From positions 1 to 6,810 of the forward strand of contig JANJWY010000094.1 of the NCBI GenBank assembly GCA_024709285.1: a DNA stretch of 6,810 nt, read 5' to 3'. The position numbers and the translations under genes are program-made. This DNA is from Erysipelotrichaceae bacterium (GTDB lineage: Bacteria; Bacillota_I; Bacilli_A; Erysipelotrichales; Erysipelotrichaceae). Every line of letters begins with the position of its first letter. Positions within the stretch are counted from its first letter, which is position 1. The notes beneath the pieces are model-generated. The model did not search any database. It was given only the letters and a program-made list of their open reading frames with translations, and was not told the origin of the DNA. This document shows positions 1-6,370 of this stretch, in pieces.

Positions 1-1
1 T

Positions 2-3000
2 GCTTTATCCATCTTTGGTGATCACCAAGATATTTACGCAGTACGTCAGACCGGATTTACGATGATCGCATCGCACTCCGTCCAAGAAGCTATGGATTTG
101 GCCGGCGTTGCCCACTTAACCGCAATCAAGGCATCCGTTCCGTGTATGCACTTCTTTGACGGTTTCCGCACATCGCACGAAATCCAAAAAATCGAAGTCA
201 TCGATTACGAAGATTTGGCTAAACTGATCGACAAAGAAGGCCTGGAAAGATTCCGCGCCAACGCACTGAACCCGCACACCAACCCGGTGACCCGCGGAGG
301 AGCTGAAAACGACGACATCTACTTCCAAGGACGTGAAGCACAAAATTCACATTACGCAAAAGTACCGGCCATCGTTGCGGATTATATGAAAGAAATTTCG
401 AAACTGACCGGCCGTCACTATGCTCCGTTTGTTTACTATGGCGCACCGGACGCTGACCGTATCATCATTGCGATGGGCTCAGTCACCGAAACGGCAGCTG
501 AAGTCATCGATACACTAAACGCAGCCGGCGAAAAAGTCGGTATGATCAAAGTTCACTTGTACCGTCCGTTCTCGGTAGAATTCTTAAAGGAAGTCTTACC
601 GGCATCCGTAAAGAAAATCGCTGTTTTGGACCGTACCAAAGAAGTCGGCTCAATCGGCGAACCATTGTTTGTTGATATTTACAATTCTTTGCACGGTTAC
701 AACGGCATTGAAACGATCATTGGCGGACGCTATGGTTTATCTTCCAAAGATACCCAACCGGCCGATATCAAAGCGGTCTATGATCACCTAAACAGTGCAA
801 ATCCGTTCACCGGCTTTACATTGAGCATCAATGACGATGTCACACATCTGTCCCTGAAAGTCGATCCGGATTTCAGTGTCAAGAATGATTACACATCTTG
901 CCTGTTCTACGGTTTAGGTTCTGACGGTACAGTATCCGCAAACAAAAACTCCATCAAAATCATCGGTGATCACACCGACTTATACTCACAAGCGTATTTC
1001 GCTTATGACTCTAAGAAAGCCGGCGGAGCAACCCGCTCGCACTTGCGCTTTGGTAAATCACCGATCCGCTCGACCTATTACATTAAAAACGCAGACTTTA
1101 TTTCCTGCTCACTCGACAGCTATTTGTTCAGATATGATATGCTGCGCAACCTGAAAAAAGGTGGAACCTTCTTATTGTCGACCGGTTATAAAGCCGAAGA
1201 TATTGAAAGCCATTTGCCAAACCGTGTCAAAGCACAGTTAGCCAAAAAGAAAGCAAGATTTTTCGTTATCGATGCCAATGCTATTGCGGAAGCAATCGGT
1301 ATGGGCCGTCGCTCGAACACGATTTTACAAGCATCGTTCTTTGCCTTAAACCCAAGCATCCTTCCTTATGAAGAAGCTCTGGGATACATGAAGCAAGCAG
1401 CTGAGTATACCTATGGTAAAAAAGGTGATGAAGTCGTTGAACTTAACTACAAAGCCATCGATGCCGGTAAAGACGGACTTCATGAAGTCGTTGTCAAAAC
1501 TGAATGGGCAGAATTACCGATGAGCAAAACTCGTACTTTGACCGGCGATGAATACTTCGATCAACATGTCGCAGCCATCAATAACTTAGAAGGCTATGAT
1601 CTTCCGGTATCGGCATTCTCCGAACACGGATTGATGGATGGCTCGATGCGTAACAACATCGCATTCAACGAACACCGCACCATCGCTACTCAAGTGCCGA
1701 AATGGATTCCGGAAAACTGTATCCAATGCGGATTCTGTTCATTTGTATGTCCGCATGCAACCATCCGCACATTCTTGCTTGACGAAAAAGAAGTGAAGAA
1801 TGCTCCTCAGGAATTTGAAACCATCACCCCGGTAGGCAAGGGTGTCGAACATCTGCGTTACCGCGTCATGGTATCTCCGGATAACTGCGTCGGCTGTTCA
1901 CTGTGCTCCGTTGAGTGTCCGGGTAAGGGCGGCAAGAAAGCGCTGGTCATGACCGATGTCAATGAGCAGTTGCACGAAGCTCCGTTAGCCAACTATATTT
2001 ACAAGGAAACCCGTTACAAATCCGAATTCTTCCCGACGGACAGTATCAAGGGTACACAATTTTTGATGCCGTACTTCGAAGTTTCGGGTGCCTGTGCCGG
2101 TTGCGGTGAAACACCGTACTACCGTTTGGTATCCCAGTTGTTCGGTCAGGATATGATGATTGCCAATGCAACCGGATGTACCTCGATTTACTGCGGTTCG
2201 ACTCCGTCGACACCGTTTGTCACCGATAAGAGTGGCAAGGGTGTTGCTTGGGGCAACTCACTGTTTGAAGACAATGCTGAATATGGCTTCGGTATGAAGA
2301 TCGCTCAGGAATTTAAGGCGAAACGTCTGGTCGAAGTCATGGAAGCAAACAAAGAATCATTTGAACCGGCATTGAAAGCCGTCGTTGAACAATACTTGGC
2401 TGTTAAGGGCGATCGCAACCAGGAAAAAGAACTTGCACCGAAACTGGTGGAAGAACTCGAAAAATCGAAAGTTGCTGTTGCCAAGGAATTATTGGCCAGT
2501 GCCCGCGACTTCGTATCGAAATCCGTTTGGATCGTCGGTGGCGACGGTTGGGCATATGACATCGGTTATGGCGGATTGGATCATGTCATCGCCAACAACA
2601 TGAATGTCAATATTATGATTTTAGACACCGAAGTATATTCCAATACCGGTGGTCAGTCGTCCAAAGCTTCTCAAGCCGCATCGATTGCGAAGTTTGCGGC
2701 CGGCGGTAAGCCGACAGGCAAAAAAGACTTGGGCATGATGGCAATGATGTATGGACATGTTTATGTCGCAAGCATCGCCATGGGCGCAAACCGCGTTCAA
2801 ACCATCAAAGCATTCAAGGAAGCTGAAGCTTACAACGGACCATCCGTCATCATCGCTTACTCGCCGTGTATCGAACATGGTATCAGCGGTGGCTTATCCA
2901 ATCACCAAATCACCCAGAAACGTGCGGTTGAGTGTGGATACTGGACATTGTACCGTTACAACCCGGATGCCGAAAAACCGTTGACCGTGGATTACGCAAA

Positions 3001-3157
3001 ACCGGACTTCACAAAATTCCGTGACTTCGTGATGAATGAAACACGTTTCAACCAATTACCGAATGCCAATCCGTTTGAAGCAGAAACACTGCTTGAAAAA
3101 GCAGCAAGCGATGCCGAAAAACGTTTCAATCGTTTGATGAAGTTGGCCAGAGACTAG
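2..3157 (+). CDS. nifJ: Pyruvate:ferredoxin (flavodoxin) oxidoreductase, 5'-truncated by window edge
   Basis: Cytoplasmic enzyme that oxidatively decarboxylates pyruvate with CoA to acetyl-CoA and CO2 and reduces ferredoxin or flavodoxin. The frame is open from base 2, and the translated edge (ALSIFGDHQDIYAVRQTGF) is typical of this family, so the ATG at 62 is internal and about 120 N-terminal residues lie upstream. Visible fragment: 1051 residues. In order it shows the end of the pyruvate-binding domain, the transketolase C-like domain (about residues 150-240), the gamma/CoA-binding domain with its GLGSDGTVSANKNSIK motif, two CxxCxxCxxxCP ferredoxin clusters (bases 1718-1753 and 1886-1921), then the thiamine-diphosphate domain with GDGWAYDIG and LDTEVYSNTGGQ (2537-2656). 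Likely ligands of the third [4Fe-4S] cluster are the CAGC cysteines (from 2093), the cysteine of ATGCTSI (2177) and that of SPCIEHG (2867). No frameshift or lost key residue is visible. Codon use looks strongly biased (proline mostly CCG), as in a highly expressed gene. The family is certain; the electron carrier is not. Confidence 0.97.
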   Translation, partial: ALSIFGDHQDIYAVRQTGFTMIASHSVQEAMDLAGVAHLTAIKASVPCMHFFDGFRTSHEIQKIEVIDYEDLAKLIDKEGLERFRANALNPHTNPVTRGGAENDDIYFQGREAQNSHYAKVPAIVADYMKEISKLTGRHYAPFVYYGAPDADRIIIAMGSVTETAAEVIDTLNAAGEKVGMIKVHLYRPFSVEFLKEVLPASVKKIAVLDRTKEVGSIGEPLFVDIYNSLHGYNGIETIIGGRYGLSSKDTQPADIKAVYDHLNSANPFTGFTLSINDDVTHLSLKVDPDFSVKNDYTSCLFYGLGSDGTVSANKNSIKIIGDHTDLYSQAYFAYDSKKAGGATRSHLRFGKSPIRSTYYIKNADFISCSLDSYLFRYDMLRNLKKGGTFLLSTGYKAEDIESHLPNRVKAQLAKKKARFFVIDANAIAEAIGMGRRSNTILQASFFALNPSILPYEEALGYMKQAAEYTYGKKGDEVVELNYKAIDAGKDGLHEVVVKTEWAELPMSKTRTLTGDEYFDQHVAAINNLEGYDLPVSAFSEHGLMDGSMRNNIAFNEHRTIATQVPKWIPENCIQCGFCSFVCPHATIRTFLLDEKEVKNAPQEFETITPVGKGVEHLRYRVMVSPDNCVGCSLCSVECPGKGGKKALVMTDVNEQLHEAPLANYIYKETRYKSEFFPTDSIKGTQFLMPYFEVSGACAGCGETPYYRLVSQLFGQDMMIANATGCTSIYCGSTPSTPFVTDKSGKGVAWGNSLFEDNAEYGFGMKIAQEFKAKRLVEVMEANKESFEPALKAVVEQYLAVKGDRNQEKELAPKLVEELEKSKVAVAKELLASARDFVSKSVWIVGGDGWAYDIGYGGLDHVIANNMNVNIMILDTEVYSNTGGQSSKASQAASIAKFAAGGKPTGKKDLGMMAMMYGHVYVASIAMGANRVQTIKAFKEAEAYNGPSVIIAYSPCIEHGISGGLSNHQITQKRAVECGYWTLYRYNPDAEKPLTVDYAKPDFTKFRDFVMNETRFNQLPNANPFEAETLLEKAASDAEKRFNRLMKLARD

Positions 3158-3167
3158 TCCTCATTTG

Positions 3168-3198
3168 ACAGCCGCCCTAACCGGCGGCTGTTTTTATT
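3168..3198 (+). terminator. Intrinsic terminator of nifJ
   Basis: A perfect 9-bp GC-rich stem (ACAGCCGCC at 3168-3176 pairing with GGCGGCTGT at 3183-3191) with a 6-nt loop is followed by a T-rich tail (TTTTTATT, 3191-3198). It begins 10 nt after the nifJ stop. No T-run follows the hairpin on the opposite strand, so it acts in the + direction only. It separates nifJ from the downstream operon. Confidence 0.93.
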
Positions 3199-3201
3199 GT
3201 T

Positions 3202-3230
3202 ATTCACAATCTTGAACTTAACCTGTGAAT
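3202..3230. repeat. Short inverted repeat flanking the -35 box
   Basis: ATTCACA (3202-3208) and its reverse complement TGTGAAT (3224-3230) lie either side of the -35 element, with 15 nt between them and a 22-nt centre-to-centre distance, about two helical turns. This spacing would suit a dimeric regulator touching both sides of the -35. Arms of only 7 bp in AT-rich DNA can arise by chance, so the call is tentative. Confidence 0.3.
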
Positions 3231-3240
3231 CTTTTATACT
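3212..3240 (+). promoter_or_regulatory. Sigma-A-type promoter for the flippase/GT4-RecX/yhaM operon
   Basis: TTGAAC (3212-3217) and TATACT (3235-3240) are separated by exactly 17 nt, four and five of six matches to TTGACA and TATAAT. It lies directly after the nifJ terminator and upstream of the next gene. Initiation near 3247 would give a leader of about 80 nt that carries the palindrome at 3288-3312 in its transcribed part. Confidence 0.75.
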
Positions 3241-3278
3241 ATGAAAGATAAGCATATAACTATGATAAGCGATAGTTG

Positions 3279-3307
3279 TTGTGTCAAACTGTATTATGAT
3301 ATATAAT
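3279..3307 (+). promoter_or_regulatory. Possible second promoter overlapping the palindrome
   Basis: A perfect -10 hexamer TATAAT (3302-3307) lies inside the palindrome, with TTGTGT (3279-3284) 17 nt upstream as a weak -35. Initiation would fall near 3313-3315, at the very edge of the ribosome binding site, leaving a leader of only about 12 nt. That short leader and the poor -35 make this less likely than the upstream promoter. If it is used, a protein bound to the palindrome would block it directly. Confidence 0.3.
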
Positions 3308-3312
3308 ACAGT
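3288..3312. promoter_or_regulatory. Perfect palindrome, candidate operator
   Basis: ACTGTATTAT (3288-3297) and ATAATACAGT (3303-3312) are perfect reverse complements with a 5-nt centre, making a 25-nt dyad. It sits between the main promoter and the ribosome binding site and ends one base before GAGGA. The size and symmetry fit the site of a dimeric helix-turn-helix repressor acting as a roadblock or covering the TATAAT inside it. In RNA it could form an AU-rich hairpin next to the ribosome binding site. No T-run follows, so it is not a terminator. The regulator is not in this window and I do not assign its family. Confidence 0.55.
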
Positions 3313-3313
3313 C

Positions 3314-3318
3314 GAGGA
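3314..3318 (+). promoter_or_regulatory. Ribosome binding site that fixes the start at 3326
   Basis: GAGGA lies 7 nt before ATG 3326. The longer in-frame alternatives, GTG 3281 and ATG 3296, have no comparable site upstream, and their extra codons are made of the palindrome. Confidence 0.8.
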
Positions 3319-3325
3319 AAATGTA

Positions 3326-4354
3326 ATGCAAAAAATATTTAAAAGCTACACTTTCAATATATTGCTTATTCTGGTGTTTACAGTATCTGCACTATATCTG
3401 ACGATACGGGATTTTGTTGACGAGATATTGCTTGCACTGCAGTCCATTCAATGGGGCTGGTTTATAGTTGTTATACTGATGGTATTGTTTTATCACGCGC
3501 TTATCGGCATCATCCTGACTCAGCTGACCCGCATGTCCAACCCGAAATACAAGTACCGACAGGGCATCATCAATGCGTTGATTGCCTCATTTTTCCACGG
3601 CATCACACCCAGTGCATCCGGTGGCCAGTTTGCTCAGGTATATGTCTTCACTAAGCAGAAAGTACCCCTGAGTGATGCAGCAAGCGTATTATGGCTAGAC
3701 TTCATCATCTATCAAAGCACGATGGTAGTCACCGTTTTCATCTTGATGTTCTTTCGCTTCCAATACTTCTTCAATAGTCATTCACCACTGTTCATCTTTG
3801 TCTTTTTTGGCTTTTTGATCAATGCTTCGATTATTTTCGGCTTATGGTCATTGGCACGGCTTCCCCGGTTTCATAACTGGGTATCCACCCGGGGCATCGA
3901 AATCGGCATAAAAATGCGGTTGATCAAGGACAAAGAGAAATCAATTGCCTTTATGGAAGAACAAATTGATCGCTTTCAAATTGAGAAGGCGAAGATTCCC
4001 TCACATAAACCATTGATTACCAAAGTTGTATGTTTAAATATCATCCGGCTGATGTTCTACTACTTCCTGCCGTTTGTGGCAATGAAATCATTGGGCATAA
4101 CACTATTGGAAGGTTACTCTTGGCTTGATGTCATGGCCTTGTCTGCATTCGTGGCAATGATCAATGCATTTATACCCATCCCTGGAGCCAGCGGCGGTAC
4201 CGAAGCGACATTCATTTTAATGTTTACAACGATCATGGGGTATATCAACGCTTCAGCCACCATGATCATCTGGCGATTAAGTAATTTCTATCTCGTCATG
4301 ATCATCGGCGGAATCACATTTGTATTGTATAAATTTGTCAATCGTAATAAATAG
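3326..4354 (+). CDS. Flippase-like membrane protein, LPG-synthase transmembrane domain family
   Basis: A 342-residue polytopic membrane protein with about eight hydrophobic segments (roughly residues 10-27, 42-65, 82-92, 120-143, 152-175, 232-252, 266-285 and 310-337) and a charged cytoplasmic-type loop at about 195-230. Two motifs typical of the lysylphosphatidylglycerol-synthase TM family (PF03706, related to YbhN, AglD and the N-terminal half of MprF) are visible: GITPSASGGQ (92-101) and PIPGASGGTE (284-293). The soluble aminoacyl-transfer domain of MprF is absent, so it is unlikely to make lysyl-PG by itself. Family members are thought to move or help handle lipid-linked substrates at the membrane. 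The glycosyltransferase 12 nt downstream suggests a glycolipid or lipid-linked sugar as substrate, which is inference. ATG 3326 is preferred over GTG 3281 because of its ribosome binding site and because the first membrane segment then follows after about nine residues. First gene of the operon. Confidence 0.88.
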   Translation: MQKIFKSYTFNILLILVFTVSALYLTIRDFVDEILLALQSIQWGWFIVVILMVLFYHALIGIILTQLTRMSNPKYKYRQGIINALIASFFHGITPSASGGQFAQVYVFTKQKVPLSDAASVLWLDFIIYQSTMVVTVFILMFFRFQYFFNSHSPLFIFVFFGFLINASIIFGLWSLARLPRFHNWVSTRGIEIGIKMRLIKDKEKSIAFMEEQIDRFQIEKAKIPSHKPLITKVVCLNIIRLMFYYFLPFVAMKSLGITLLEGYSWLDVMALSAFVAMINAFIPIPGASGGTEATFILMFTTIMGYINASATMIIWRLSNFYLVMIIGGITFVLYKFVNRNK

Positions 4355-4359
4355 GAGGA
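4353..4359 (+). promoter_or_regulatory. Strong ribosome binding site of the GT4-RecX gene
   Basis: AGGAGGA overlaps the stop codon of the membrane-protein gene (TAG, 4352-4354) and lies 7 nt before ATG 4367. It is a near-perfect match to the anti-Shine-Dalgarno sequence, so the second gene should be translated well and probably coupled to the first. Confidence 0.9.
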
Positions 4360-4366
4360 CTAACTC

Positions 4367-6370
4367 ATGCGCATCGGAATGTTTGCTGATTCTTATCTGC
4401 CCGATATCAACGGCGTTGTCACATCGATCGTTACATTGAAACGTGCACTGGAAAATGACGGGCACGATGTTTTCGTCATAACGACCCATCCCTCATTAAT
4501 TCACACGACCTATGAAAATCGGATTTTACGATTACCCGGAATAGAAATAAAGCAAATGTACGGTTATGTTGCCACAGCACCACTGCACTTTAAGGCATAC
4601 AACATCATCAAAGAGATGAAACTGGATATCATACATGTTCATACTGAATTTGGGGCAGGTATTTTTGGCCATTTTTGCGGAAAGATGCTTAAACTTCCCA
4701 TCGTATCTACCTATCACACGACATATGAGGACTACACGCATTATGTCAATGTATTCAATTCAAAGACCATCGATGTTTTCGCGAAGAAGACCATCGAAAG
4801 GATCAGCCGATTGTATGGCTCTTCTTGTGAAGCCATAATTGCACCATCTCAGAAAACAAAGGACATGTTATTGCGCTACAATATTCAACGCCCGATTTTC
4901 ATCGTTCCAACCGGACTAGACCTGGAACGGTTCGACCGCCATCTGACCGGTGAAGATCGTCTTAAAGAAATACGTGATATGGCTCGGGCCAGTGAAGATG
5001 ACAAAATCATACTGTTTGTCGGTCGGATAGCCAAAGAGAAGAGCATCGATTTTGTGATTGACGGTTTTAGATACATCAAAGAACAAGGATTACCTGTTAA
5101 ATTTCTGATCGTCGGTGGCGGGCCCGAAATGGATACCCTCCTTGAAAAAGTAAACACGCTTAAACTTCAGGACATCATCACCTTTGTCGGTAAAAAACCG
5201 GCAGAACAGGTTCCGGCTTTTTATCATGCCAGCGATGCATTCGTGTCAGCATCACTGACCGAAACTCAAGGCATGACTTATATCGAAGCACTGGCATCTC
5301 AACTGCCCGTATTCGCCCGACCGGATGATGTCTTGATCGGTTTGATTGAAGAAGGTAAAACCGGATATTTCTTCCGCTCACCTCAAGAGTTTGCGCAACG
5401 TGTCGAAGAATGGCTGAAAACGGATCCGCAATCCCAAGCAAAGATGCGTCTTGATGCCCGAAAACAAGTCGATATCTACGATATGCGAAGCTTCGCGAAG
5501 GCCATTGCATCTGTTTATCAGGTGGCCATTGAGAGATATACCAATACATATCGCATTGAAAGTGTTATGATAAAAGATGAAATTGCGGAAATCAGTGCCA
5601 GTAATCGTACCGATCGGTTTGTGGTGACGATGCTGACGGATGTATGTTTGGCAAGAGAGTTGGTGAAGGGTAAGATGGTATCAGAAAAAACCTGGGATGA
5701 CTATCGCGATGATGAGAAAGTTGCGAAGGCTTATCAAGCATCCATCCGAAAACTGGCGGTCAAAGATCGCACGAAAAAGGAAATCTTTGATTTCTTAAAT
5801 GAAAATACGGATTGCACGAACGTTCAGATCAATGCGGTCATCGACCATCTGCTTCAACGCGGTTATATCGATGATTTGCGTTATACGCATACGATGGTAT
5901 TGAATTTGAGGGCATTGCTGATGGGGAAAAGCCGAATCATCAAAACTCTCAAAGAAAAAGGAATTGAAGAAGGACTTATTTTGGATGCATTTTCAACGGA
6001 GTCCTCTGACAATGAATTGAACCTGGCCATTCGATGGGCAGAGAAAATCCAGCCGACGATCGGGGGTCGTTCGTTGATAGCCAAAAAGCAGAAAATCAGA
6101 CAGAAGCTCTTATTGCAGGGTTATGATTCATCTACTGCTGACCAAGCCATGACGTTTTTAAGTTTTGAGGACGAAATCGTTCAAGAGAGGCAGAATTTGT
6201 TCAAAGCGGCACTCAAAGCCGCAAACCGTCTGAAACGAAAGTTCACCAATCAGAAAGAATTACGAATGGCCATAAAGAAGGCCTTAGCGACTCAGGGATT
6301 CAAGTTTAGTGATATCAATGAAGTCGTAGAAGAAATGGAGCTCGAAAATGAATCAAAAGACAGTGAGTAG
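4367..6370 (+). CDS. Fusion protein: GT4 glycosyltransferase (diacylglycerol glucosyltransferase-like) + RecX-like protein
   Basis: A 667-residue protein with two unrelated halves. Residues 1-390 form a complete GT4, GT-B fold glycosyltransferase: the N-terminal PDINGVVTS loop (12-20), HVHTEFGAGIFG (90-101), STYHTTYEDY (114-123), VPTGLDLERF (180-189), FVGRIAKEKSID (217-228), GGGPE (250-254), and the EX7E nucleotide-sugar motif E299/E307 in TETQGMTYIE. It resembles bacterial 1,2-diacylglycerol 3-alpha-glucosyltransferases, which make monoglucosyl-diacylglycerol on the inner membrane face; exact donor and acceptor are inferred. Residues about 397-667 match a full Firmicute-type RecX, including its N-terminal extension and the helical repeats. 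No linker, stop or frameshift is visible at the join. The protein is far longer than GT4 glucosyltransferases (about 340-400 residues), and the excess is about one RecX length (about 260). Its upstream neighbour fits the GT half, while the RNA-degrading yhaM, overlapping by 23 nt, fits the RecX half better. Both domain calls are firm; functional coupling is unproven. Confidence 0.9.
   Translation: MRIGMFADSYLPDINGVVTSIVTLKRALENDGHDVFVITTHPSLIHTTYENRILRLPGIEIKQMYGYVATAPLHFKAYNIIKEMKLDIIHVHTEFGAGIFGHFCGKMLKLPIVSTYHTTYEDYTHYVNVFNSKTIDVFAKKTIERISRLYGSSCEAIIAPSQKTKDMLLRYNIQRPIFIVPTGLDLERFDRHLTGEDRLKEIRDMARASEDDKIILFVGRIAKEKSIDFVIDGFRYIKEQGLPVKFLIVGGGPEMDTLLEKVNTLKLQDIITFVGKKPAEQVPAFYHASDAFVSASLTETQGMTYIEALASQLPVFARPDDVLIGLIEEGKTGYFFRSPQEFAQRVEEWLKTDPQSQAKMRLDARKQVDIYDMRSFAKAIASVYQVAIERYTNTYRIESVMIKDEIAEISASNRTDRFVVTMLTDVCLARELVKGKMVSEKTWDDYRDDEKVAKAYQASIRKLAVKDRTKKEIFDFLNENTDCTNVQINAVIDHLLQRGYIDDLRYTHTMVLNLRALLMGKSRIIKTLKEKGIEEGLILDAFSTESSDNELNLAIRWAEKIQPTIGGRSLIAKKQKIRQKLLLQGYDSSTADQAMTFLSFEDEIVQERQNLFKAALKAANRLKRKFTNQKELRMAIKKALATQGFKFSDINEVVEEMELENESKDSE
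5555..6370 (+). other. RecX-like domain within the fusion protein
   Basis: This is the C-terminal part of the 667-residue protein, from about residue 397. It begins with a segment like the N-terminal extension of Firmicute RecX (397-450), then helical repeats: RKLAVKDRTKKEIFDFL to GYIDDLRY (461-506), GKSRIIKTLKEKGIEEGLI (520-538), a third around 573-596 (KQKIRQKLLLQGYDSS), and a fourth around 623-657 (KELRMAIKKALATQGFKFS). The order 'KDR-KEI..L', 'GYIDD.RY', 'GK.RI...L..KGI' is the usual RecX signature. RecX binds RecA filaments and usually inhibits recombination. A basic repeat surface is kept, with many lysines and arginines. recA is not in this window. An in-frame ATG at 5567 (Met401) lies near the start of this domain and could allow a separate RecX product, but only a weak GAAAG precedes it. 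Confidence 0.85.
6337..6340 (+). promoter_or_regulatory. Ribosome binding site of yhaM inside the fusion gene
   Basis: GGAG lies 7 nt before ATG 6348 and within the last codons of the upstream gene. It supports ATG 6348 over the in-frame GTG at 6363. The 23-nt gene overlap that results predicts translational coupling. Confidence 0.7.

Noticed and set aside
62..64. ATG 62 as the true start of nifJ
   Set aside because: The frame is open to the window edge and the codons before 62 encode conserved family sequence (SIFGDHQD...RQTGF), so the gene begins upstream.
116..2984. Several 60-90-codon open frames on both strands inside nifJ, and similar ones inside the other genes
   Set aside because: They lie wholly within strongly conserved coding sequence, have no recognisable domains, and follow from the codon bias of the real genes.
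3196..3210. Rex-like redox operator (ATTGT...ACAAT with a TTCACAA half-site) near the nifJ end
   Set aside because: Only one half-site resembles the Rex consensus, the spacing is wrong for the 18-bp dyad, and it follows the terminator rather than sitting upstream of nifJ.
3258..3277. Small dyad AACTAT...ATAGTT in the leader
   Set aside because: Six-base AT-rich arms with an 8-nt loop are expected by chance in such DNA.
3281..3325. A 15-codon N-terminal extension of the membrane protein starting at GTG 3281 (or ATG 3296)
   Set aside because: No ribosome binding site precedes those codons, they are largely the palindrome sequence, and ATG 3326 has GAGGA at 7-nt spacing and gives a normal membrane-protein N-terminus.
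3326..4354. Full lysylphosphatidylglycerol synthase (MprF)
   Set aside because: At 342 residues the protein has only the transmembrane domain; the C-terminal aminoacyl-transfer domain is missing, and the next gene is a glycosyltransferase.
5540..5570. A sequencing frameshift or pseudogene creating the GT4-RecX fusion
   Set aside because: Both halves are in the same frame, with continuous plausible protein sequence across the join and no out-of-frame continuation of either domain nearby. It cannot be fully excluded without reads, and this is noted in the finding.
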